From Palsa-1188 sp050010575 (GTDB lineage: Bacteria; Bacillota; DSM-12270; Thermacetogeniales; Thermacetogeniaceae): DNA of 10,698 nt. The stretch's first letter is position 1; every line of letters starts with the position of its first letter. The stretch covers positions 1 through 10,698 of the forward strand of contig JBEKKU010000079.1 of the NCBI GenBank assembly GCA_050010575.1. The letters are read 5' to 3'. The position numbers and the translations under genes were made by a program. A model generated the notes under the pieces. That model made no database searches, was not told the origin of the DNA, and saw nothing but the letters and a program-made list of their open reading frames with translations. Shown here piece by piece: positions 1-6,007 of the stretch.

Positions 1-549
1 TTGTATTTCGACATAGACTTTATTCTTATAAGGCATCGAATTAATTAAATAGTGTATGGACCTATAACCATATGGATGCATTTTTATTATACATCCTTTT
101 TTCTCGTATATTTTTAATCTGTTATCGTCATAGCCTGCACGAACATTAGCAACTGGTGTTTCAGCTAAATCCCACTTCCCAATTATAAAATCATGAATAT
201 TTTCCCAATCATCTTTATAAAGATGCAATATCCTGATGCCAATTAAATCAGTTATATGTAATTGATAGTTATTTTCATTTATATCAATGTTAGCGTTTTC
301 AATCTTTCTTCTAATAGTTTTTTCAATTAAATGCTCTGGATCTTTAATTCTACTTCTTATTGAATGAACATGCTCAAGTTTTTTAAAACATGAAACAATA
401 AACAATTCGATCGGTTCATATTCCGTTAATTCATTAACATATCTATCATAAATTTTGATCATTTCATTCCAATTAATATTAGCAGAATAATATTTGTTTT
501 CGTCGATATTATATTTTTTAAGAAAAGACTCCCTACTAATTAATGCCAT
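1..549 (-). CDS. RelA/SpoT-domain protein (alarmone synthetase-like), 3' end cut by window
   Basis: The minus strand is open from the ATG at 549 to the window edge, giving 183 codons with no stop. The protein matches the (p)ppGpp synthetase fold. It has a basic helix RIKDPEHLIEK at about residues 67-77, a DLIGIRI strand at 101-107 with the conserved Asp and Arg, GYRSIHYLI at 161-169 with the guanine-stacking Tyr and following His, and VYVEIQ at 178-183, whose Glu is the conserved synthetase residue. No HD hydrolase domain precedes it, so it is not a long Rel/SpoT but a small or accessory member. In known relatives the reaction is pyrophosphate transfer from ATP to GTP/GDP, or in toxic members to other targets; which applies here cannot be told without the C-terminus. 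A GAGGGAG ribosome site lies 10 nt before the ATG. The zinc-ribbon ORF ends 21 nt upstream. Base composition is strikingly AT-rich compared with the rest of the window, suggesting transfer. Confidence 0.85.
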   Translation of the reverse strand, partial: MALISRESFLKKYNIDENKYYSANINWNEMIKIYDRYVNELTEYEPIELFIVSCFKKLEHVHSIRSRIKDPEHLIEKTIRRKIENANIDINENNYQLHITDLIGIRILHLYKDDWENIHDFIIGKWDLAETPVANVRAGYDDNRLKIYEKKGCIIKMHPYGYRSIHYLINSMPYKNKVYVEIQ

Positions 550-570
550 ATTTCACTGTCTCCCTCACAT

Positions 571-807
571 TTATTTCTTTGTAACCCAATCATTCTTGCT
601 CCAAGAATGCGCATCCGATGCCCCACCATCGCACCCCTCACCCGGACAATCCCAGTCATTGATAACCCACTCCGCAGCCAGAAAGACCCTCTCGCAATGC
701 AAGCACCATGCATATTTTTCATGTCTGGAGAGGAGAAGACCCCTCTGTTTGTTGTGCTGCTGTGCCACCAGAAGCACTAGAGACGTCCGACCTAGCGATA
801 TGATCAT
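571..807 (-). CDS. small zinc-ribbon-like protein, possibly frameshifted at its start
   Basis: This 78-codon minus-strand frame ends 21 nt before the RelA/SpoT start. Its C-terminal half carries YAWCLHCERVF (Cys35, Cys38) and then CPGEGCDGG (Cys54, Cys59), followed by DAHSW, a pattern of paired cysteines typical of small zinc ribbons with a Trp/Asp-rich tail. The first 30 residues look unlike the rest and have no clear ribosome site. An ATG at 722-720 followed by a run of five A would read MKKYAWCLHC if the run had one more A. That suggests the natural start was there and that one base was lost, leaving the gene broken or restarted from the ATG at 807. Tight spacing with the downstream gene suggests co-transcription. 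Function is unknown; a regulatory or partner role for the RelA/SpoT protein is only a guess. Confidence 0.5.
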   Translation of the reverse strand: MIISLGRTSLVLLVAQQHNKQRGLLLSRHEKYAWCLHCERVFLAAEWVINDWDCPGEGCDGGASDAHSWSKNDWVTKK

Positions 808-808
808 T

Positions 809-838
809 TTAGCAAAATAGATTCCAATAATCTATAAC
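809..838 (+). promoter_or_regulatory. candidate sigma-A promoter for the sensor kinase
   Basis: TTAGCA at 809-814 and TATAAC at 833-838 are separated by 18 nt, matching the consensus boxes at 4/6 and 5/6. It lies about 200 nt upstream of the chosen kinase start, leaving a long leader. The -10 box overlaps the right arm of an inverted repeat. The call rests on sequence match only. Confidence 0.3.
817..835. repeat. 7-bp inverted repeat, operator-like
   Basis: ATAGATT and AATCTAT flank a 5-nt centre (CCAAT). The repeat sits in the spacer between the leftward zinc-ribbon/RelA-SpoT unit and the rightward kinase and overlaps a candidate -10 box. The geometry suits a dimeric repressor site, but no regulator is encoded nearby. 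Confidence 0.35.
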
Positions 839-1020
839 CCCGAGGCCAGAAGGGCAGCATGAAGAGCCAATCGCCATGATGCAGGAATCTATTTGAATTT
901 GAAGAATTCGTCACACAGGAACCGCAGGAATCGATCGGCCGGATGGATGATCCAGCGCGGTCTCGCAAAGATAAACGTATTGCCAAGTAAGACCTCGCGC
1001 ACTGCGGCAGCACCATCAGA

Positions 1021-1027
1021 AGGAGGT
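1021..1027 (+). promoter_or_regulatory. strong ribosome binding site that decides the kinase start
   Basis: AGGAGGT is a near-perfect anti-16S match. It stands 9 nt before an in-frame TTG (1037) and 15 nt before an in-frame ATG (1043). It argues against the far-upstream ATG at 893, which would place this site inside the coding region and add about 48 Arg/Ser-rich residues with no homology to the family. Confidence 0.7.
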
Positions 1028-1036
1028 AGAGCTACC

Positions 1037-2851
1037 TTGACAATGGGCAAGGCCCTGCGTAAAGATCTCCGCATTGCACTGTGGCTGAGCGGCGGACTGC
1101 TGGCGGCACTGATTCTCTATGCCTTCTCCCAGTATAATTACCTGCTATTTCATTCGGTGATCGAGGGTTTTTGCATCGTAGTAGCTGTCCTGATCTTCGT
1201 TCTGGCAACCAGAACCTTCAAATATTCCGGCAATGGTCTGCTGTTGTTCTTAGGCAATGCCTTCTTGTTTATTGCCGTGATCGATTTCTTCCACACCGCT
1301 GCCTATAAAGGAATGGGCATCTTTCCGATCAATAGCGCCGATATGGCCACCCAACTCTGGCTCGCTGGCCGGTACCTGCTGGCGGTCACCTTTCCGCTAG
1401 CGATTGTTGTCACCAGTCGCCGTTTTTCTTCACGGCTGCAGATCGGCGCCTACGCGGCGGCAACCTTATTGATGCTGCTGTCCATCATGTGGCTGCGCAA
1501 TTTTCCAGTCGCCTACATTGAGGGCCGGGGGCTGACAACCTTCAAGATCGTCAGCGAGTATTTGATATCACTGGTGATCCTAGCTGCCATGCTGTTGTTT
1601 TACCGGCAACGCAACCAGTTGAATCCGGCTCTTTACCAAATGCTGATGGCAGCAATGGCCTGCACCATTCTATCCGAAATAAGTTTTACCCTGTACACTG
1701 ATGTTTATGGTTTTATGAACTTTGCCGGGCACATCTTCAAGGCGATTTCTTATGGGTTCATTTTCGTGGGCGTGGTGCTGCGCGGCTTGGATGCGCCATA
1801 CGAGACCATCTTCCAGGACCTGCAGGCCAGCGCCGCAATGTACCGGACGATCTTTGAAAACACGGGGACAGCTACTGTAATTATCGATGAGGACAAAACC
1901 ATCTCTCTGGCAAACAATGAGTTTGAAATACTTTCCGGCTATTCGAAAGGAGAGGTCGAGCACAAGAAAAGCTGGACCGACTTCATCTCCCCGAAGGACC
2001 GTGAAAAGTGTGATTGGTATCACCACCTGCGAAGAGTTACACCCGAAACCATGCCGAAACAGTACGAGGTAGACCTTATAAACAGGGAGGGAAGTATTAG
2101 AAATACCCTGATCACTGTCGGCATCATTCCAGGAACGAAAAAGAGTGTGGCCTCTTTTTTGGATATCACCGAGCGCAAGCAGATGGAAAGAGAGATGGCC
2201 CGCCTCGACCGGCTGCATCTGGTGGGGGAAATGGCGGCAGGTATCGGTCACGAGATCAGGAACCCGATGACCGTAGTCAGGGGGTATCTGCAGCTCCTTC
2301 AGGAAAAAGAGGAACTTGCCTCTTACAAGAAAACTTTTAAAACAATGATAGGAGAACTTGACCGGGCAAATTCTATTATCACGGAATACCTATCTCTGGC
2401 AAAGAACAAGGCAGTGCATTTAAAAAAACAGAGCCTCAACAGTATTGTGGAAGCAATACTGCCTTTAATTCAGGTGAAGGCAATTAAAAATAATCAGTCG
2501 GTGACACTGGAGTTGAGTGATATCCCCGATCTCTTGCTTAATAGCAATGAAATCCGGCAGATCGTTCTCAATCTTGCCAATAACGGTCTGGAAGCGATGC
2601 ACACCAATGGTACCTTGGCTATCAGGACCTATCTGGACGGCACAGAAGTGGTTCTGGCGGTGCAAAATGAGGGCCCGGAGATTCCCCCGGAGGTGCTGGA
2701 GAAGATCGGCACTCCGTTTTTCACCACTAAAGACAACGGGACAGGTCTAGGAATTGCGGTCTGTTACAGTATCGCTGCGAGGCACAATGCCTCGATCAGA
2801 ATAGAAACAGGTTCTAGCGGAACAACCTTTTTTGTATGTTTTAAAAGTTAA
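1037..2851 (+). CDS. orphan MASE3-PAS sensor histidine kinase
   Basis: Membrane sensor kinase of about 604 residues from the TTG start. Residues 15-255 form six or seven hydrophobic segments with the charged and aromatic loops of the MASE3 sensor. Residues 265-380 are a PAS domain ending in the usual DITERKQ linker. The dimerisation helix holds GHEIRNPMTVVRGYLQLL, with the phosphoacceptor at about His405, close to the sporulation kinase type (KinA-KinE). The ATPase has an N box around 504-516, a G1 box NEGPEIP (Asn in place of the usual Asp, a common variant), FFTTK, and a GTGLGI G2 box near 568-573, so it should be active. No response regulator is adjacent, which fits a kinase feeding a distant phosphorelay such as Spo0F/Spo0A; that target is inference. 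TTG 1037 is preferred over ATG 1043 on ribosome-site spacing; ATG 893 is unlikely. Confidence 0.9.
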   Translation: MTMGKALRKDLRIALWLSGGLLAALILYAFSQYNYLLFHSVIEGFCIVVAVLIFVLATRTFKYSGNGLLLFLGNAFLFIAVIDFFHTAAYKGMGIFPINSADMATQLWLAGRYLLAVTFPLAIVVTSRRFSSRLQIGAYAAATLLMLLSIMWLRNFPVAYIEGRGLTTFKIVSEYLISLVILAAMLLFYRQRNQLNPALYQMLMAAMACTILSEISFTLYTDVYGFMNFAGHIFKAISYGFIFVGVVLRGLDAPYETIFQDLQASAAMYRTIFENTGTATVIIDEDKTISLANNEFEILSGYSKGEVEHKKSWTDFISPKDREKCDWYHHLRRVTPETMPKQYEVDLINREGSIRNTLITVGIIPGTKKSVASFLDITERKQMEREMARLDRLHLVGEMAAGIGHEIRNPMTVVRGYLQLLQEKEELASYKKTFKTMIGELDRANSIITEYLSLAKNKAVHLKKQSLNSIVEAILPLIQVKAIKNNQSVTLELSDIPDLLLNSNEIRQIVLNLANNGLEAMHTNGTLAIRTYLDGTEVVLAVQNEGPEIPPEVLEKIGTPFFTTKDNGTGLGIAVCYSIAARHNASIRIETGSSGTTFFVCFKS

Positions 2852-2965
2852 GAAAATATCCACTTCCTGAAACGCATCAGATCCGATCAGGCTCGAGGAC
2901 ACCTGGCCGGTGATGGCGACCACCGGAATAGAATCCAGCTTGGCGTCAGCGATTGCCGTGATCAT
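2852..2965 (-). pseudogene. ilvB: relic of acetolactate synthase large subunit (ilvB fragment)
   Basis: The minus strand encodes about 38 residues that read as an internal piece of the thiamine-diphosphate enzyme acetolactate synthase. It contains ITAIADAKLDSIPVVAITGQ followed by SLIGSDAFQEVDIF, corresponding to roughly residues 80-120 of a protein normally near 550 residues long. Before it the expected GPGATN motif is missing. After DIF the frame runs into the antisense of the kinase end with no further similarity. The homology stops exactly at the kinase stop codon (2849-2851). It is a deletion remnant, not a gene; the ATG at 2965 is merely an internal Met. Confidence 0.8.
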
Positions 2966-3022
2966 ATCTCTATTGCTCTTTCCTATATGGTCGGACGGGC
3001 GATCAATGATCTGCTTCTCTTG

Positions 3023-3661
3023 CTAATACCCGAGACTCTCACCCACCAAAACCACAGTAAAATCAGTGCTCATCGGTCTCTTTTTAATCACCGAGTAGAT
3101 TCGGCAGATCCGGCTCTTGCTATCGCAGTTCATACAGACCCCGGTGGTAGTGCAAGGGTTGGCCAGTCCCAATCGCTTGTTGTTCATCGGAGCAGCGTAG
3201 GTGCTGATCCGTTCGAAGGCAGCGTCAATGTCGTGGCAGATCTTATTGACTCCAGCCACTACGATCACCTTTTTCGGGCCGAAGCTCAGCGCCGCCACCC
3301 GGTTGCCGTTCCCGTCCACGTTGACCAGGCAACCATCGAGGGTGATGGCGTTGGCGCTGGAGAGGAAGAGGTCACAGACCAGCTCCCTTCTCCTGACATC
3401 CTGTTTTTCTTCCGGTGAGAGATCCGGTTGGCCGTGATCCAGGATATCGGCTCCTTTTTCCCGGGCTTGCTCAGGAATACCCAGCTGCTTGATTGTTGCC
3501 GATCCCCCAAGCCCGACGCTCATCCCCGGAGCTACAAAATCAAGGACGAATTTCACTGCCTCCTGCCGGTGGGGAAAATAGACCGCCTCAAAACCGTTCT
3601 TCTTCAAGGCTTCAACCACCCTGCCACCAATGGTGGCGTCGTGCCACTCCGCAATAGTCAT
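3023..3661 (-). CDS. LUD-domain protein (DUF162, LutC/YkgG-like)
   Basis: This 212-residue protein has the LUD fold signatures: VGLGGSATIKQLGI at about 49-62, SSANAITLDGCLVNVDGNGN at 101-120, and FGPKKVIVVAGVNKI at 127-141. The family includes LutC, a subunit of L-lactate oxidation, but many stand-alone members have no proven reaction, and no LutA or LutB gene is present here. Near the C-terminus Cys170, Cys176, Cys179 and Cys186 form a CX5CX2CX6C cluster followed by an ending VLVGESLGY, as in clostridial stand-alone members; a metal or Fe-S site is possible. AGAGGCGG lies 4 nt before the ATG. A weak promoter candidate (TTGATT, 18 nt, TGTAAT; 3708-3679 on the minus strand) would give a very short leader. 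The gene is single, with the ilvB relic downstream. Confidence 0.88.
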   Translation of the reverse strand: MTIAEWHDATIGGRVVEALKKNGFEAVYFPHRQEAVKFVLDFVAPGMSVGLGGSATIKQLGIPEQAREKGADILDHGQPDLSPEEKQDVRRRELVCDLFLSSANAITLDGCLVNVDGNGNRVAALSFGPKKVIVVAGVNKICHDIDAAFERISTYAAPMNNKRLGLANPCTTTGVCMNCDSKSRICRIYSVIKKRPMSTDFTVVLVGESLGY

Positions 3662-3722
3662 TTTTCCGCCTCTTTTCCATTACAAGTTACATGCGATTTA
3701 AAAATCAAAGACAGCAAGAATC

Positions 3723-3881
3723 TTGCACCATACTAACGCCTTAAGATCGCTAAGAACAGGTTGTCTATGGCAAACACCCCTGGCTGCTTTTCCTGATATT
3801 ATACAACTTTATGATCTAAACCAGCTTGATAATCGCTTGCTTAAACACCCGTATTACCTGAGAACGCGGCTTCGACTTTGA
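3723..3881 (+). other. unassigned 52-codon open frame, possible gene relic
   Basis: A frame from TTG 3723 to TGA 3879-3881 reads like protein in its second half: FPDIIQLYDLNQLD, then KHPYYLRTRLRL at the end. There is no ATG and no ribosome site. The family was not recognised. It may be the tail of a lost gene or chance. Confidence 0.2.
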
Positions 3882-3915
3882 CACCTGTCCCTAATCCGGC
3901 AAATGAGTTAGAATA

Positions 3916-3957
3916 ATGAAGCACCACAACGATTCCGACCTGGCGGAGAAGCGGTAA
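3916..3957 (+). other. 13-codon frame upstream of the exporter
   Basis: ATG at 3916 to TAA at 3955-3957 encodes MKHHNDSDLAEKR and ends 35 nt before the exporter ATG. It could be a leader peptide or the residual tail of a deleted upstream gene. The ribosome site is weak, and no attenuator-like hairpin was seen between it and the exporter. Confidence 0.2.
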
Positions 3958-3992
3958 TTAACCAATGGGATAAGGATGGTGGAGCATTGCCA

Positions 3993-5465
3993 ATGTTACA
4001 GGAAAGACGCTCGAATGAGGCAGGGAATCGCCGAAAAATCGAGTACAAATGGATCGTGCTGTCGGTAGTCACCCTGGGGGCGCTGCTGGCGGCGATCGAT
4101 TCCAGCATCGTCATCCTGGCCCTGCCCAGTATCATGAAGGACCTGGCCACCAATATGGTCACCGCCATGTGGGTGCTCATGGGCTACATCCTCATGAACA
4201 CGATCTTTCTGATCATCTTCGGGCGTCTGGCCGACCTGTTCGGCCGGGTGCGGATGTACAACCTGGGCTTTCTGGCTTTCACCGCGGGCTCGGTGCTCTG
4301 CGCCTTTGCCAGCACCGGTCCGGAGCTGGTGGCCTTTCGCCTGCTGCAGGGCATCGGCGGCGCCATGCTGATGGCTAACGGCATGGCCCTCATTACCGAG
4401 GTGTTTCCCCCGGATGAGCGGGGGCGGGCGATGGGGATCAATTCGATTACCTGGGCACTGGGCAACATCATCGGACCGGTGCTGGGAGGGCTGATCCTGA
4501 GTGTGGCCAGCTGGCGCCTGATCTTTCTGATCAACCTGCCGATAGGAGTGGCTGCCACTATCTGGGCGTATCTGGCACTGCATGAGATCGCCAAACCCGC
4601 CCTGCAAGAGAAAGTGGATCTGCCGGGCGTGATCCTCTTTTCCCTGTCCATAACAGCGCTGCTGGTGATCTTGACCCTGAATATGGAGTGGGGATGGTTG
4701 TCAGCGCCCATTCTCACGCTGATCGCCTTATGCCTGGTGACGGCAGCGGCCTTCTGGTTCTGGGAAAGGCGCACCCCCCATCCGGCAATCGATCCGGCGC
4801 TCTTTCAGAGCCGGGTTTTCAGCTTGAGCACCTTTGCAGCCGTGCTGCAGAGCCTGGCCATGTTCAGCATCATCTATCTGATGGTTTTTTACCTGCAGGG
4901 TGTCCGGGGAGAAACCCCGATCAGGGCCGCCATCCTGATCCTGCCGATGGCGATCGTGCAATCGGTGCTGAGCCCTCTGGGGGGCATCATTGCCGACCGG
5001 CACGGGGCGAGGCTGCCAGCCACAGCAGGCCTTCTGCTGCAAGGCGCAGCCGCCCTGATTCTATCCTACCTGCGGCCGGATTCCAGCTACGCCATCCTCT
5101 TTTTTGGACTGGCGATCATGGGCGTCGGGGGTTCCTTTTTCTGGTCCCCCAACACCAGGGCTGTGATGAGTTCCGCCCCCAGTCATCGCCTGGGAGTAGC
5201 TTCGGCCACGCTGGCCACCCTGCGCCAGTGCGGGATGGTGATGAGCTTTGCCATAGCTATGGCAGCGGCAGCGGCCAGCATGCCGTCAAATCTCATGACC
5301 AAAATATTTCTGGGAACGGCCGAAAAACTGAACGGCGTCATGGCCGCAGCCTTCAATCAGGGCTTGAGCCAGGCCCTGCGTGTTTCCACCTTCATCGTCA
5401 TCTTGGCGGCAGTTTGTACCTGGCTGGCTGATGATCGATCGGAAGTCAACCGTACACTCCTATGA
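3993..5465 (+). CDS. MFS drug exporter, DHA2 (EmrB/QacA) family, 14 TM
   Basis: Proton-driven efflux pump of the inner membrane, 490 residues, the usual length for DHA2. Residues 1-18 are a charged cytoplasmic start. TM1 carries the family motif AAIDSSIVILALPSI with Asp36. Motif A is GRLADLFGRVRMYN at 77-90. Motif B is AFRLLQGIGGAM at 114-125 with Arg116. The antiporter motif C is GNIIGPVLGG at 157-166, followed by SWRLIFLINLPIG. Hydrophobic segments then continue to the end, consistent with 14 helices. ATG 3993 is chosen because GGTGGAG (3978-3984) stands 8 nt before it; TTG 3987 would be only 2 nt from that site. Substrate is not predictable. No membrane-fusion partner (EmrA-like) is present, which fits a single-membrane host. 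It converges with the lipoprotein unit. Confidence 0.93.
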   Translation: MLQERRSNEAGNRRKIEYKWIVLSVVTLGALLAAIDSSIVILALPSIMKDLATNMVTAMWVLMGYILMNTIFLIIFGRLADLFGRVRMYNLGFLAFTAGSVLCAFASTGPELVAFRLLQGIGGAMLMANGMALITEVFPPDERGRAMGINSITWALGNIIGPVLGGLILSVASWRLIFLINLPIGVAATIWAYLALHEIAKPALQEKVDLPGVILFSLSITALLVILTLNMEWGWLSAPILTLIALCLVTAAAFWFWERRTPHPAIDPALFQSRVFSLSTFAAVLQSLAMFSIIYLMVFYLQGVRGETPIRAAILILPMAIVQSVLSPLGGIIADRHGARLPATAGLLLQGAAALILSYLRPDSSYAILFFGLAIMGVGGSFFWSPNTRAVMSSAPSHRLGVASATLATLRQCGMVMSFAIAMAAAAASMPSNLMTKIFLGTAEKLNGVMAAAFNQGLSQALRVSTFIVILAAVCTWLADDRSEVNRTLL

Positions 5466-5571
5466 TTGGAATGCCCGTAACCCATGTTCAATATGGCCAT
5501 TGATAGATTGCTTGCCATCCTGATAGAACTAACAATCATTGGACGCCATTGAGCTTCCGGGCCACAAACTA

Positions 5572-5603
5572 AACCCCAGAGAAAGTCGACTCTCTCTGGG
5601 GTT
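5572..5603 (-). terminator. hairpin, likely terminator for the leftward unit
   Basis: AACCCCAGAGA pairs perfectly with TCTCTGGGGTT. The loop contains a further AGTC/GACT pairing after one mismatch, so the stem can reach 15 pairs. On the minus strand it is followed by TTTAGTTTG, a modest T-rich tail, and lies 37 nt after the DUF4389 stop. On the plus strand no T run follows, so it serves the exporter less well. It sits in the convergent spacer. Confidence 0.6.
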
Positions 5604-5640
5604 GGCTCCAGGCTATTGCTGCCTGCCCTGTGATTAAAAA

Positions 5641-5823
5641 CTAGGGTGCAGCTCGAAATGGAGGATATACATCTGTCAGCATCATCATATAGGCAACTAC
5701 CCTCTGATACCAGCGCATATACCCTACAGTGAAGTTGAACATCCATCTGTGGAGCTTGCCTGTAAACAGGATCACAAACCAGCCAATGAATGATGCACAC
5801 AGCAAAACCGTTGCAAAATGATT
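5641..5823 (-). pseudogene. 5'-truncated DUF4389 membrane protein
   Basis: An open minus-strand frame after an in-frame TAA (5826-5824) runs to a TAG at 5643-5641. Its 60 residues read ATVLLCASFIGWFVILFTGK, then MFNFTVGYMRWYQRV and AYMMMLTDVYPPF, the hallmark of the DUF4389 family: a hydrophobic helix, FTGK, VG..RW..RV, LTD.YPPF. Family members usually carry about 35-50 more residues before this point, with an earlier membrane helix. Those, and any ATG with a ribosome site, are absent here, so the gene appears to have lost its start. DUF4389 has no known reaction. It lies on the same strand as and downstream of the lipoprotein gene, and a hairpin follows its stop, which suggests it was once the last gene of that unit. 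Confidence 0.72.
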
Positions 5824-5840
5824 TTAAATGCCGTTATTTG

Positions 5841-6006
5841 TTATAGGAGGCTCAGGTAAATACCGAGGCGCCGGTACAGATCGGGCAAGAGAACCCGGTG
5901 CAACTCAGCGTCGGAGACTGGTTGGGTTGCCACCTGCAAATCCTGGTCGGACCCAGGGCTCATGACAGCCGATTGTTTCATGGCCTCGATGTTGGCCGCT
6001 GAAACG
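5841..6006. other. short stretch open on both strands, possible degraded gene
   Basis: On the plus strand AGGAGG (5845-5850) precedes a frame from 5856 to TGA 6000-6002 with no start codon. It contains PVQLSVGDWLG, similar to the head of small two-helix membrane proteins of Firmicutes. On the minus strand a 46-codon frame runs from ATG 5981 to TAA 5841 and contains DAELHRVLLPDLYRRLG. Neither can be shown to be expressed; one is probably a relic. Confidence 0.3.
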
Positions 6007-6007
6007 G

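Larger units (their letters stand above)
3662..3992. other. spacer of 331 nt between LUD gene and MFS exporter
   Basis: Divergent spacer without a recognised gene. TTGACA at 3879-3884 and TAGAAT further on are 25 nt apart, too far for one promoter, and no convincing sigma-A pair was found on the plus strand. It contains an unassigned open frame (3723-3881) and a 13-codon upstream frame (3916-3957). No regulator gene of the MarR or TetR type, common beside such exporters, is present. Confidence 0.5.

Noticed and set aside
494..820. 108-codon plus-strand frame over the zinc-ribbon region
   Set aside because: Its cysteines arise from the opposite strand reading; the minus frame has the coherent paired-Cys motif and the operon-like spacing.
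1670..2251. 193-codon minus-strand frame opposite the kinase
   Set aside because: Antisense to the PAS and histidine-box coding; no motif of its own.
3879..3915. TTGACA and TAGAAT upstream of the exporter as a promoter
   Set aside because: The spacing of 25 nt is too long for sigma-A.
4688..5431. 247-codon plus-strand frame inside the exporter
   Set aside because: It overlaps the exporter in another frame, has no hydrophobic pattern or family motif and is rich in Gly, Pro, His and Arg.
5357..5800. 147-codon minus-strand frame with an ATG in the exporter/lipoprotein spacer
   Set aside because: The DUF4389 similarity lies in a different minus-strand frame of the same stretch, and this frame runs on into the antisense of the exporter end without any recognisable motif.
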